Shown: piece after piece, positions 1 to 10,442 of the stretch | How the letters are laid out: every line of letters starts with the position of its first letter | How positions within the stretch are numbered: the first letter of the stretch is position 1 | Origin: GCA-2746605 sp963710615 | Lineage (GTDB): Bacteria; Bacteroidota; Ignavibacteria; Ignavibacteriales; Melioribacteraceae | DNA length: 64,000 nucleotides | Assembly (NCBI GenBank): GCA_963710615.1 | Contig: CAVQBF010000031.1 | Span: 1 to 64,000, forward strand | Reading direction: 5' to 3' | Program-made: the position numbers and the translations under genes | Notes under the pieces: generated by a model | Database searches by the model: none | Told to the model about the DNA's origin: nothing | What the model saw: the letters and a program-made list of their open reading frames with translations, nothing else

Positions 1-211
1 ACTTATTTCTTACTTCATATAAGCAATTTCCATTGCTTTCGAAATATTTACTTATTTAAGAACTCACAAAAAAGTATAATATTTACAAGCTTTTCCAATA
101 ATTATTCATTTGAGAGCCACTTTATTTGAAGAATAAAGGAGCAATGGTTTAGTATTCCTTCTCTTGAGTTAGCATGAAAATCTTTGTTTGAGTGTAGTAT
201 AATAAATTTGT

Positions 212-583
212 TTAGTTTATAATTGAATCTGATTTTAATTTCTGAATAAAGAATTTATGTAATTCTACTACCGGATCACCTATTGAATAAGAAATTCTCG
301 GCTTAATTTCTGAAACTAATAGTCTAATTGAACCGCCGTGCGAAGTAATTTGATTAATCTTTTTGGATATTAGATGAATGCTGGTTGAATCAATGTAATC
401 TAGTTTCGAAATATCCAGCACTAACATTTTGTTGGTATTATAATATTGAAAATCAAGCGCATCTATGCAATATGGTACATTATACTCAGAAATGAACGGT
501 AATTTTGTGGTCAGTAATACGGTATTCTCATCCAAATTACTTGCGCGAAAATATTTATTAAGAACTATTGTATTATCCATCAC
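212..583 (-). CDS. STAS-domain protein (anti-sigma-factor antagonist-like)
   Basis: A 123-residue single-domain protein. Residues about 50-95 show the STAS pattern: a hydrophobic strand (MLVLDISKL), then DYIDSTSIHLI, in which the serine after ID sits where SpoIIAA-type proteins carry the phosphorylated Ser/Thr, then a helix and the strand GGSIRLLVS. Family knowledge: such proteins bind anti-sigma kinases or act inside larger signalling complexes. It is divergent from the Ser/Thr kinase gene that starts 300 bases away, so a kinase-STAS link is possible but is inference. No anti-sigma partner gene is present in the window. The start is M1 or M2; both fit. Confidence 0.7.
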   Translation of the reverse strand: MMDNTIVLNKYFRASNLDENTVLLTTKLPFISEYNVPYCIDALDFQYYNTNKMLVLDISKLDYIDSTSIHLISKKINQITSHGGSIRLLVSEIKPRISYSIGDPVVELHKFFIQKLKSDSIIN

Positions 584-702
584 TATTTATACTCCTAAAA
601 TTAATCCAATATTTATAACAAATAAATAAGACAATTATATCTATGTTGTGATTTGAGACAAAATAGAATAATACTTAATATTTAATCTATATAATTTATG
701 TG

Positions 703-731
703 TTGACAAAAGTAAATTTTATTCATAGATT
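703..731 (+). promoter_or_regulatory. Candidate sigma-70-type promoter before the kinase gene
   Basis: TTGACA at 703-708 and TAGATT at 726-731 are separated by 17 bases. It lies about 150 bases upstream of the kinase start, inside the 300-base divergent gap 584-883. I see no other clear structure in that gap. The -10 match is four of six, so this is suggestive only. Confidence 0.35.
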
Positions 732-883
732 ATTTTATTTAATAATACCTCCTTGAGAGAAACGTTCAGTAAAATATTTAGGAACTTTCTCTTTCACAAA
801 CATTGTGCTTCTCCCAAGGTCTTTGGCTCAGTCAATAATTTGATTTCATAGATTGAAAAGTTTCACAAATAACAAATAAGATT

Positions 884-3856
884 ATGATTGGGCAAACTAT
901 ATCCCATTATAAGATTATTGAAAAACTCGGCGGCGGAGGAATGGGTATTGTTTATAAAGCTCATGACCTTAACCTTGACCGTTTTGTTGCCCTCAAGTTT
1001 CTCCCACCTACATTTGGCTTAGATGAAGAAACAAAGCAAAGGTTCATTCATGAAGCAAAAGCTGCCTCATCCTTGCAGCATCGAAATATTTGTACAATCC
1101 ACGAAATAGATGAAACAGATGATGGACAATTATTTATATGCATGGATTGCTATGAAGGTCAAACATCTGAGGAAGAAGATTAAATCAGGATTATTAACAA
1201 TTGAAGAAGCGGTAGAAATTTCAATCAAGGTTTTGGAAGGATTATCGTCAGCTCATGAAAAAGGAATTATCCATAGGGATATAAAACCGGCCAACATTTT
1301 TATTACAGATCGTAATGAGATAAAGATTCTCGATTTTGGTTTGGCAAAGAGCAGTGCATATACGTCAAATAACAAAGATGAATAGCACCAAGGGGACAAT
1401 CGCCTATATCTCACCGGAACAAGCTCAAGGAAAAGATGTCACCCATCAATCCGATATATGGTCTTTGGGTGTTGTAATGTATCAAATGCTAACCGGACAA
1501 TTACCCTTTAAAAGGGGATGTTGATCAAGTTATTATTTATTCAATTCTTGATAAGGAGCCGGAAAGGATCACCTCAATAAATCCGGATATTCCATTGGAA
1601 TTAGAAAATATCGTGAGCAAAGCTTTAGAAAAAAATCTTGAATTACGATATCAGAATATTGAGGAAATGCTTTCCGATTTAATAAGTTTTAAAAACAAAT
1701 CATTGGGCTTAAACAGCAGTCAAATTATCAGCAAGCGAAAAGGAAAAAGCAAAAGATTAAAGACGACAATTATTTCTGCTATAATTATCTTCATCGCTGC
1801 CATTGTGTTTTATTTTACTTATCTAAATTTCTTTTGGGGATCAAAGAACGATATTCCCATATCTACTTGCCGTAATTACTTTTGAAAATCAAACCGGCGA
1901 TTCGACTTATAATTATCTTCAAAAAGCAATTCCAAATCTTTTAATTACTAATCTTGAACAAGCTGAATACTTGCATGTAACAACCTGGGAAAGAATGCGG
2001 GATCTTTAAAGCAAGCTGGAAAGGGAGAAGTAGAAGTAATTGATAAAGATTTAGCTTTTGAGTTATGCCGCATGGATGGCATTGATGCTATTGTACTCGG
2101 CAGCTTCGTAAAAGCCGGTGATATGTTTGTAACTGATGTAAAAGTTTTGGATGCTTCCTCAATAAAAAATTATTAAAAAGTGCTAATATAAAAAGTGAAG
2201 GTGTACAGAGCATATTAGAAAGTCAAATTGATTATTTAAGCGATGAAATAGTAGAAGGTATCGGACTTTCTGCAAAGAAAATAGAATCAGTTCAATTACG
2301 AATCGCTGATGTTTCAACTAATTCAATGGAAGCTTATAATTATTTCCTTGCAAGGAAGAGAAGAGTTTGAGAAACGTTACTTTGATGATTCCAGAAAGAT
2401 TATTGGAAAAATCGATAGAATTAGATTCAACATATGCTGTAGCATATCTATATCTTGCTTGGGTTTATGACAATTTAAAATATATTAAAAAAGAACTAAA
2501 AGCTTACGAGAAAGCAAAAATATTTTCAAAAAGAGCAACAGAGAAAGAGAGACTTTATATAGAAGCAAGTTATGCAGAAAGAATAGAGAAATTACCTGAA
2601 AAACGGTTCAGCATTCTTAAACAGATGACAAAGAAATTTCCCAGAGAGAAACGTGTTTACATTTCTCTGGGCTCATATTACTTTAATAAGCAAATGTATA
2701 AAGAAGCTGTACTTAATTTAAATAAAGCACTTGAACTGGATCCTGAATTTGGGCAAGCAATAAATTTGCTTGCTTCAACATATTCCGATATGAAAAATTA
2801 TAATAAAGCTATTGAATATTATAATAGATATGCCTCTGTTTTTCCAGGTGATGCTGATCCATTCGAATCCTTGGGCGATCTCTATTTTAAAATAGGAGAT
2901 TTGAATAAAGCTCTGGAAAGTTTCAAGAAAGCTTTAGAAATCAAACCTGATTTTGGCTCAGGATTAAGGATTGCCTACATATATGCACTTAAAGAAAATT
3001 ACGCGGAAGCAATAAAATGGCTTGATCATTATATTTCAACTATCCCTTCACCAATTCAAGCTTACGGCTATATATGGAAAGGAATCTATCATTCTTTTCT
3101 CGGTCATTACAAACAATCCTTGAATGATATCAGCATGATGCAGGAAATTATGAAATCAGCAGGGAATGAAGAGAAGATAGCTACTGGAAGTATGTTCAAA
3201 GGAATGATTTATTTGGATATGGGAGAATATGAAAAGAGCAGAATTTGTGCGGAAGTATTTTATAATGTAGCGAAAAAAAATCAAAACCTAATAAATTATA
3301 TTGGCAGTATACAGTTTCTTGTGGCATTTGATTTAATGGAAGGAAAGATTGATTCGGCAAAGTTAAAGATAGCTGAAAGCGAATCACTTACGGTCAAATT
3401 ATCGGAAGGAGAATCTCTACAAGGCACAGCTGGTCAATACTACATTAAATTTTGTTTAGATGGAGTTATTAATGGCGGAAGGGTCTTTCGAAGAAGCAAT
3501 CTCAATTGGAGAAAATCTAGATCAAAGAGAGATGGCTAATTTTGAAATAGAAGGATTGGTAATGTATAATTCTCCTTTCGTGACGGGATGCTCTGGCAAG
3601 GGCTTACTATCTATAATGGTGAACTGGACAAAGCTATTGCAGAATATGAGCGATTAATCACTTTTGACCCAACAAGTACAACAGACGTCTCATTCATCCT
3701 AAATATCATTATCGCTTAGCTAAATTGTATGAGGAAAAAGGCTTTAAGGAAAAGGCAATTAGCGAGTTTGAGAAATTTTTAGAACTCTGGAAAGATGCGG
3801 ATAAGGGAGTAATACAATTAGTTGATGCAAAAAGCAGGTTAGCTAAACTAAAATAA
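884..3856 (+). pseudogene. Ser/Thr protein kinase with TPR repeats, broken by about ten frameshifts
   Basis: Read through the shifts, this is one protein of about 990 codons. It has a Pkn2-type kinase domain (glycine loop LGGGGMG, VALK lysine at residue 38, HRDIKPAN, DFGLAK, SPEQAQG), one transmembrane segment near 1760-1845, an extracytoplasmic region with FENQTGD, then TPR repeats from about 2370 to the end. The frame changes near 1163, 1384, 1513, 1865, 2004, 2170, 2357, 3470, 3587 and 3688. Several fall in short homopolymers (AAAA/GGGG near 1513, CCC near 1865, TTT near 2004, a poly-A near 2170). As written no full-length protein can be made. Kinase-TM-TPR architecture is common in Ignavibacteria and Acidobacteria signalling proteins. 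The stop lies 17 bases before the sigma-54 activator gene, suggesting one transcript. Decay and assembly error both remain possible. Confidence 0.85.
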
Positions 3857-3873
3857 ATCCGGGATTAATCCTG

Positions 3874-5415
3874 GTGCTGATAGAACTTAAAACTCAGTAT
3901 CCTATGAAAGAATCAAAATTAGAATCATTGATTGAACTAGTATCAGTTCTGGCAAAACAGAATGATTACCAGGAAACTTTACGACTTGTCGCAGAATATG
4001 CATCCAGTTTGATGAAAGCTGAAACCACTTTAATTATGATGATCAATCCCAGAACCCGTGAAACAGTAAAAACACTTTATAGAGAAGTTGAACTAACTGA
4101 AGAAGAACCCTATAAGTTTGTGCACGCCTATTTAAGCGGTTGGACCATTGCAAATAATAGCGGCTTCTTTACTGAGAACATCCGGAAAGATTCACGTTTT
4201 AATAAGGAGCTCTTTAAGGATATTAATATACAATCCGTCATCTGTTTACCCTTTAGTGTTGAAGGAGTTATAATTGGTACATTATTGCTTTTAAATAAAT
4301 TTGACGGATATATATTTACTGAAAGTGATTATTCGTTTCTAGAGAAATTCAGTGCGATAGTTTCACCATATTTAAGGGACGTGCAAAAAATTCAGAAATA
4401 TTTTACTGCAATTTTACCTCAAGCAACTCTTTTAAAGAAATATGAAGTCCATGGACTATTAGGCAAAAGCAAAAAGTTTATCCAGTTATTACAAACAATC
4501 GAATCGGCTGCCCGATGTGATGTTCGTATATTGCTGGATGGACAAAGCGGCACGGGCAAAGAGTTGATTGCGAAAGCTATCCATCAATACAGTCCAAGGA
4601 ATCACCATAAATTTGTTACTATTGACTGTGGTGCAATTCCAGCAAGTCTAATTGAGAGTGAACTCTTTGGTCATATCAAAGGGGCTTTTACGGGAGCAAA
4701 TATTTCAAGAAAAGGATTATTAGCAGAAGCTAACGGGGGTACTTTTTTTATGGATGAGGTCAATAATCTGCCTATGGAACTGCAGGCCAAACTGCTTCGC
4801 TTTCTCCAAGAAAATGAAATCCGTCCTATTGGCAGCAACAAAACGTGTAAAGTTGATGTTCGGATCATTGCCGCCTCCAGTGTATCGCTTAAACAATTAG
4901 TAAAGCAACAGAAATTTCGTGAAGATTTATTTTACAGGCTCTATGTCTATCCAATTTCAGTTCCTTCGTTAAATGAACGTTCCGAAGATATACCACTTCT
5001 TGCGAACTATTTTCTTAATAAATACTCGTCTGAACAAATGAAAAAAATAGAAAGGTTTCATGAAGAAATATTGGACTTTCTGAAATATCATTTATGGGTG
5101 GGAAATATACGTGAATTGAAGAATTTTGTTGAGAGACTTGTCACTTTAGCACCGCCGGAAATGAAAGTAATAGATGCAAGCATCCTTCCCTCAGAATATT
5201 TTGAGGAATGGAAAAAAGTTGATGACGCATCACCTAAATATGATTTGAATAATTCACTTGAGAAAAATATGGCTGAATATGAAAAAAAAATAATTCTGAA
5301 AGTTTTAACGGAATGTAATTGGAATCAATCAGAAGCAGCCCGGCAATTAAAAATTTCAGAGTACACAGTTCGCTATAAAATGAATAAACTAGGTATTAAT
5401 AAGCTAGAAAATTAA
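3874..5415 (+). CDS. Sigma-54-dependent transcriptional activator (GAF-AAA-Fis)
   Basis: A 513-residue enhancer-binding protein. An N-terminal GAF domain (about 15-175) is followed by an AAA+ domain with Walker A GQSGTGKE, the sigma-54 contact loop GAFTGA, Walker B GGTFFMDEV and an arginine-finger region, and a C-terminal Fis-type helix-turn-helix (WNQSEAARQLKISEYTVRYK). It has no receiver domain, so activity is presumably set through the GAF domain by a ligand or a partner. The first start is GTG at 3874; the ATG at 3904 is an equally plausible start. It follows the kinase gene closely and precedes a gene with a sigma-54-like promoter, its most likely local target (inference). The frame is intact, unlike both neighbours. 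Confidence 0.93.
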   Translation: MLIELKTQYPMKESKLESLIELVSVLAKQNDYQETLRLVAEYASSLMKAETTLIMMINPRTRETVKTLYREVELTEEEPYKFVHAYLSGWTIANNSGFFTENIRKDSRFNKELFKDINIQSVICLPFSVEGVIIGTLLLLNKFDGYIFTESDYSFLEKFSAIVSPYLRDVQKIQKYFTAILPQATLLKKYEVHGLLGKSKKFIQLLQTIESAARCDVRILLDGQSGTGKELIAKAIHQYSPRNHHKFVTIDCGAIPASLIESELFGHIKGAFTGANISRKGLLAEANGGTFFMDEVNNLPMELQAKLLRFLQENEIRPIGSNKTCKVDVRIIAASSVSLKQLVKQQKFREDLFYRLYVYPISVPSLNERSEDIPLLANYFLNKYSSEQMKKIERFHEEILDFLKYHLWVGNIRELKNFVERLVTLAPPEMKVIDASILPSEYFEEWKKVDDASPKYDLNNSLEKNMAEYEKKIILKVLTECNWNQSEAARQLKISEYTVRYKMNKLGINKLEN

Positions 5416-5656
5416 CTAATTGTTCAGATCCAATCCTTTATCGCAGATCCTAAAGCCGTAATCCCAGACTTGCCAGCCCCAAGCAGGCTTGATCCAGAAC
5501 CAAAAAGCAAAGTTAAGAAACAATGCTCATATTCATCTGGCACATTAATCAGCCTAAGAGTGCATCCCTTTTTAGAAAGCTTAATAATTAAGCAAGTTAT
5601 ACTAACATTATTTTGTTTTTCACAATATGGAAACGTATAAAGTTGACCTAATTTTT

Positions 5657-5715
5657 CGATAAAAAAATCGAGTTAAATCAACTATAAAATAGAGAACTCG
5701 TTGAAAACATCGAGT
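5657..5715. promoter_or_regulatory. Candidate upstream activator sites (two CGA-core inverted repeats)
   Basis: CGAT-A6-ATCG at 5657-5670 and ACTCG-N10-CGAGT at 5696-5715. They lie about 95-155 bases upstream of the sigma-54-like element at 5810, the usual distance for enhancer-binding-protein sites. The arms are short, so chance occurrence is possible. Confidence 0.3.
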
Positions 5716-5809
5716 AAAATTTCGAAATACCCTTCATCTTTCTCTTAATAATTAACGAAATGCATTGTAAATAAAGATGTTAGCTTATAATAGAATTTTC
5801 AATCTAAAC

Positions 5810-5825
5810 TGGCACCTATATTGAA
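5810..5825 (+). promoter_or_regulatory. Candidate sigma-54 promoter (-24/-12)
   Basis: TGGCACctataTTGAA matches the -24/-12 consensus TGGCACG-N4-TTGCW at the GG, CAC and TTG positions with correct spacing; the -12 GC is GA here. Transcription would start near 5836, 35 bases before the ATG at 5871, which has a strong ribosome-binding site (AAGGAGAT). The sigma-54 activator gene directly upstream supports the call. Confidence 0.45.
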
Positions 5826-5870
5826 TAAATGAGAATGGAATAACTTTATTTAATATAAGGAGATAGGAAC

Positions 5871-8800
5871 ATGAAAATGTTTACTTTATTTATTTTATCT
5901 GTTCTTTTTCTGACAATACTAACAAATGAATTATGCGGGCAGGGAATAGTAGAAAACAGAACGTTCTATAGTAATTCATTGCAAATGGAGCGTAATCTTC
6001 AAATTTATTTACCAGAAGGGTATAATGAACAAGATATTCTTAATTATCCGGTAATTTACTTTTTACATGCTTTTGGGATGGACCATACTTATTTCCCGGA
6101 GTTATTTGATATTCTTGATAGTCTAATTGAAAGTAAATCCATTTCACCGGTTATTGTTGTAAAACCGGATGGAAGCAATCCTCCTTATCCGGGCAGTTTT
6201 TATACTAATTCTGAACTGTACGGAAATTTTGAGGATTATATTGTTGATGATCTAATAGAATATGTTGATGCAAATTATAGAACAATACCATCCAAAGAAA
6301 AACGATCAATTGTCGGCCATTCAATGGGAGGTTTCGGCGCAATGAAATTGGGAATAAAGCATCAGGATAAATATTGCGGCATTGCTTCACACAGCGGATT
6401 TTTGGACGTCAGCCATATACCAAATTTTATTCCCCTAGTATTATTAGAAAATGGTGGAGCACCCGTTAAAGAGTATGTTTACTCAGCTGATAGGTTTGGC
6501 ACTCTTTTCTTTTATACTTTATCCGGAGCATTCTCTCCCAATTTAAATAACCCACCTTATTATTTAGACTTTCCAATAGATAGTATGGGTACCATTATCG
6601 ATTCAGTCTTTAATAAATGGCTTCTGCACGACCCGGCTCGTCTTGCCAGAAATATAATCCCAGGTTCAGATTTGGCAATATATTTTGATTGCGGGGTAGA
6701 AGATGAGTATATGTTTTATCCGCTCAGCGTTAGTTTTGCTGATACACTGGATAAATTTGGTATAGATTATACGTTCCGATCATTTACTGGGAACCACTTC
6801 GATCATTTTGCAGAAAGACTTCAGATATCAATAAGTTTTTTGGATTCTGTTATGAACGAAATAGAACCAGTTGAAATCACCGAAAATTGGGAAACTAAAG
6901 CCCCAATGCCAACAGCAAGAAGTTGGTCATCTTCAGGTGTGGTTGATAATATTATCTATTCTATTGGCGGAGCAACAGCATTAGGAGACAAATCTTGATG
7001 AACTGGAGGCTTTTGATCCAAATACAAATACATGGACAACAAAAACTCCGATTACAATTCCAAGATGTTTTTTGTCAACATGTGCAGTTGATGGAATAAT
7101 TTATACAATTGGAGGAGGATGGGATCCAGTTATATCAAAAATGGAAGCATATGATCCTCAGACAAATACATGGGACACGACAAAAGCCCCGATGCCAACT
7201 CCAAGGAGTCTCGGTGTCTGTATGTGAAGTCGATGGAATCATTTATGCAATTGGAGGATTTAATGATCTTTCAGGGACAGGCCTCACAACCGTTGAAGCT
7301 TATAATCCTCAAACTGATCAATGGACAACAAAGGCATCAATGCCAACAGGAAGGATATGCTTTTCAACCTCAGTTGTTGATGGAATTATTTATGTATTTG
7401 GTGGACTTACCGGCAGAGGATCATGCAAGTTTAAGCACTGTTGAAGCATACGATCCAACTGACAGATACCTGGACAACGAAAACCAGCATGTTTGAGATA
7501 AGAGCAGGGTTATCAACTGCTGTAGTTAAGTAATATTATTTATGTATTTGGAGGAGTCATTACGGAGGTGGAGGAGCGCATTTCAACAATGGAAAAATAT
7601 AATCCTGCAACAGATAAATGGACAACTATGGAAGATATGCCGGCGGCAGTAGCATATCCTTCTTGCAGCACGGTTAATGGAAAAATTTATCTTATTGGAG
7701 GATTCAATTCTGAAAGACAACCTTTAAATACAGTATACGAATATACACCGCCTCCAATCAGTAACATTGCATCCCGGAAATGTCAGCGGAACTTGGGCCC
7801 TAAAGGGATCACCTTACTATATTAATGGTGAAATAACTATCCCAAATGACTCCACCTTAACAATTGAACCGGGTGTTGATGTTATTTTTACTGGAAATTA
7901 TAAATTCAATGTGAAGGGGAGATTATTGGCTATTGGAACAGAAACAGATACAATTTTATTTACAGTTAATGACACAACTGGATTTCACCATCTAACTCTT
8001 CCGGGCGGAGGTTGGCATGGAATAAAAATATTAGATGTAGCAAGTTCAAACGACAGTACTATTTTTGAATATTGTACTTTTGAATACGGCAAATCAAATA
8101 CCGGCAGCGGTATTGTAAATCGAAGCGGAGGTGCAATTTATTCAACTATAGATAAGCTTAGAGTCTCACATTGTCTGTTCAGGTATAATAAAAGTTATTC
8201 TACTAATACTTGGGAGGGCACAAGTGGAGCAATTTTAATTACGGGAAGCCCGATAATTGAATATTCTGAATTTTGCTTTAACGAAAGTTCATGGGGTTCT
8301 GCAATGTGTGTAGCGGGTAATACAACAGGTGCAATTATCCGCAATAATCATTTCCATCACAATATTGGGCACGGAACAATAAATGTTTGTGTTGATGCTT
8401 ATCCAACAATTATAAATAATATATTAGAATACAACCACTCCTATGGAGAACCGTCTACCCCTCACGGTCATGGTATTTTACATTTTAGTAATAATACTAA
8501 TAATAATACAGGAAATGCAAAAATAATAAATAACACTATTGTGAATAACACTAATGTTGGAGAAGGAGGAGGAATATTTGTGCGTGATGGTAATCCTACT
8601 TTTATCAATAATATTGTTTACGGAAATGAACCATCACAAGTTAATTTTCTCTGGGCATCAAGTGTTGGATTTTATAATTGCTTGATTGAAGGAGGTAGAG
8701 AAGGATTTACCGGAGCTGCTTTTACAGGAGCCTATGAAAATTGCATAGATGATGATCCCCAATTTGTAAGCTCAAATGATTATCATTTACAAGATATAAG

Positions 8801-9260
8801 TCCTTGCATTGGTGCCGGAATTGACTTTGTTCAAACTGGTGGCACCTGGTTATTTTGCCCTACTAATTGTTACTATGGAAACATTAGACCAAATCCTGCA
8901 GGGTCTATGCCCGATATTGGTGCATGCGAAAATCCAAATGCAATTCCTGTTGGTGTTGAAGATAATGGATCAGATTATCCAAATGAGTTCGCTCTAAGTC
9001 AAAACTATCCAAATCCATTCAACCCAACAACAACAATAAAATACTCAATACCTATAGATTCAAGAAATGAGATTGGTTATGTAAGATTAATCATCTATGA
9101 CATTTTGGGCCGTGAGATCAAAACACTTGTCAGTGAAAAACAAAAACCGGGGAATTATGAAGTTGAGTTTGATGGAAGCAAATTGACGAGCGGAATATAT
9201 TTCTATAGGCTTCAATATGCTGATTATGTTGAGACCAAGAAAATGTTGATGATTAAATAA
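5871..9260 (+). pseudogene. Giant secreted esterase-kelch-beta-helix protein with T9SS sorting domain, frame-disrupted in the kelch part
   Basis: Joined across shifts this encodes about 1,130 residues. It starts with a signal peptide, then an esterase-D-like alpha/beta hydrolase with nucleophile motif GHSMGGFG (Ser151). Four to six kelch blades follow (repeated IIYxIGG and AYDPxTxxWTT units, about 6880-7760), then a right-handed beta-helix region rich in NNT and IINN turns, and a type A sorting domain (NYPNPFNP ... KKMLMIK) that directs export by the type IX system. Frames shift near 6990, 7210, 7425, 7465, 7530 and 7770. The flanking 1.1 kb hydrolase and 1.5 kb beta-helix frames are clean, so all damage lies in the kelch section. 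The hydrolase alone (5871-6998) could still be translated, but it would lack the sorting signal. Confidence 0.8.
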
Positions 9261-9310
9261 GATTCAACTAATTATTTATTTCAAATAACCTATCTTTCTA
9301 AAAATTATGT

Positions 9311-9336
9311 AGCCCCCTGCTGGGGGCTATTTTATT
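9311..9336. terminator. Rho-independent terminator between convergent genes
   Basis: Stem AGCCCCC / GGGGGCT with loop TGCT, followed by a T-rich tail. It lies 50 bases after the T9SS protein stop and before the convergent lipoprotein gene. Confidence 0.85.
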
Positions 9337-9370
9337 TCTAGTGAAATACTAATCTAAATGACAAACAGCC

Positions 9371-10057
9371 TTAATCAGAATTACCGTCATGGTCATTGTC
9401 TTTGTAGGCTCTCTTGAAAGCATTCTGCATTTTATTTTCAATTTGATTTTCATTGGCTTGATCATTAGGATTTAATAAAACATCCCCTTCATAAAACCAG
9501 CTGTATGGATCAACCATAATCGTAAGGTTTGCAGCTTCACCTTCATTAACTAAAATATCTTCATCTAATTTTATATCTTGGTTAGCTGACTGTCTAAATC
9601 TATACCTAAATTCTTCTCCATCAATTGTTCCCTTAACAATTACCGAATATCTCATTGAGCTTTCAGATCCTTCCTTAAATTCCGGATCAGGTGGCGTTTC
9701 GGCATCTTCAATTTTGTGGATTTCGAATCTTACTCTGTCATATGCTCCAGGCGGAATTTCACTCTCTGAGAATTGTGTTAACTTACCAGTTAAATCAAGA
9801 TCTACAACTAATGGCCCTGTTTTAACCTGCATTTCATTATCGTCTGCTTGATTTTTGATTTTAATATTGCGCAGAAGCAATTTTACTTCTTGTAATTGAA
9901 ATTCTTCAGAAATTTTTGGTAATGCATTATCAGTTGCAAAACTTAAACTTAAAGAAGTATCCTCTGGATCTGTAGTATCGCATGCGGTAACCAAAATCAA
10001 AAAAATAGCTAAGCAATTAAATATAAATATTGATGATTTGAACTTTTCTTTTAACAT
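9371..10057 (-). CDS. Lipoprotein, DUF4382-like
   Basis: 228 residues. It has a hydrophobic signal followed by lipobox LVTAC, so it is probably lipidated at the cysteine near position 26. The body (SLSLSFATDNALP, LLLRNIKIK, PPGAYDRVRFEI) resembles the DUF4382 beta-sandwich, whose function is unknown. The C-terminus DNDHDGNSD is an acidic, EF-hand-like or thrombospondin-3-like calcium-binding tail. It is monocistronic, ends at a shared terminator and has its own upstream region. The lipoprotein call is strong, the domain call moderate. Confidence 0.7.
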   Translation of the reverse strand: MLKEKFKSSIFIFNCLAIFLILVTACDTTDPEDTSLSLSFATDNALPKISEEFQLQEVKLLLRNIKIKNQADDNEMQVKTGPLVVDLDLTGKLTQFSESEIPPGAYDRVRFEIHKIEDAETPPDPEFKEGSESSMRYSVIVKGTIDGEEFRYRFRQSANQDIKLDEDILVNEGEAANLTIMVDPYSWFYEGDVLLNPNDQANENQIENKMQNAFKRAYKDNDHDGNSD

Positions 10058-10198
10058 TTTATTTACCTCTTATGAAATAATGATGTCAATAATTACATAA
10101 TCGGGCGGAATAGATAAATATTTACATAGTTCTTACTAAGCAAGGTTAATACCTTATAAGAATATGATCTGAAGCAAGTTTGATATATGAAGAATGTA

Positions 10199-10363
10199 TC
10201 ATTTTGATAAATTAAACGATAATCGTATTAATGAATCTTTCCTCTGAAAGGGAATAATACCATCGTAATCCAAATATTTTTCACATTCCATAAAAAGCCT
10301 TTCATCTTCAAAAACCTGAAATTCACCAAAAGGGACATATGGCGAGATAATTTCTACTGACAT
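10199..10363 (-). CDS. Possible small hypothetical protein (54 aa)
   Basis: An ATG-started frame on the minus strand codes for 54 residues beginning MSVEIISPYVPFGEF and ending SFNLSK. The composition looks protein-like (several aromatic and acidic residues, few rare codons). There is no clear ribosome-binding site and I recognise no family. It lies beside the TetR operator, pointing away from tetR, so it could be a divergently controlled target or a gene relic. The remainder of the 385-base gap 10058-10442 holds only the operator. Confidence 0.3.
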   Translation of the reverse strand: MSVEIISPYVPFGEFQVFEDERLFMECEKYLDYDGIIPFQRKDSLIRLSFNLSK

Positions 10364-10389
10364 TTGACAATAAACGTAATATGTTATAT

Positions 10390-10416
10390 ATTAATGTTAA
10401 GGGCATTAACATTAAT
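10390..10416. promoter_or_regulatory. Candidate TetR operator (perfect inverted repeat)
   Basis: Arms TTAATGTTAA (10391-10400) and TTAACATTAA (10406-10415) are perfect complements around GGGCA, and one further base pair extends each side. It ends 27 bases before the tetR start, the expected place for autorepression. Confidence 0.6.
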
Positions 10417-10442
10417 TAAATAAAATAATTCAGGAGACTTTT

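Larger units (their letters stand above)
5416..5870. other. Regulatory intergenic region between activator and secreted esterase gene
   Basis: This 455-base stretch has no ORF I can support. The first part (about 5440-5515) resembles the degraded hairpin-type intergenic repeats seen elsewhere in the window. The middle carries two inverted repeats built on a CGA core, and the end carries a sigma-54-like promoter; both are listed separately. Confidence 0.5.

Noticed and set aside
7170..7496. 108-residue frame overlapping the kelch region
   Set aside because: Mostly an out-of-frame reading; only its last part carries kelch sequence, so it is folded into the disrupted gene.
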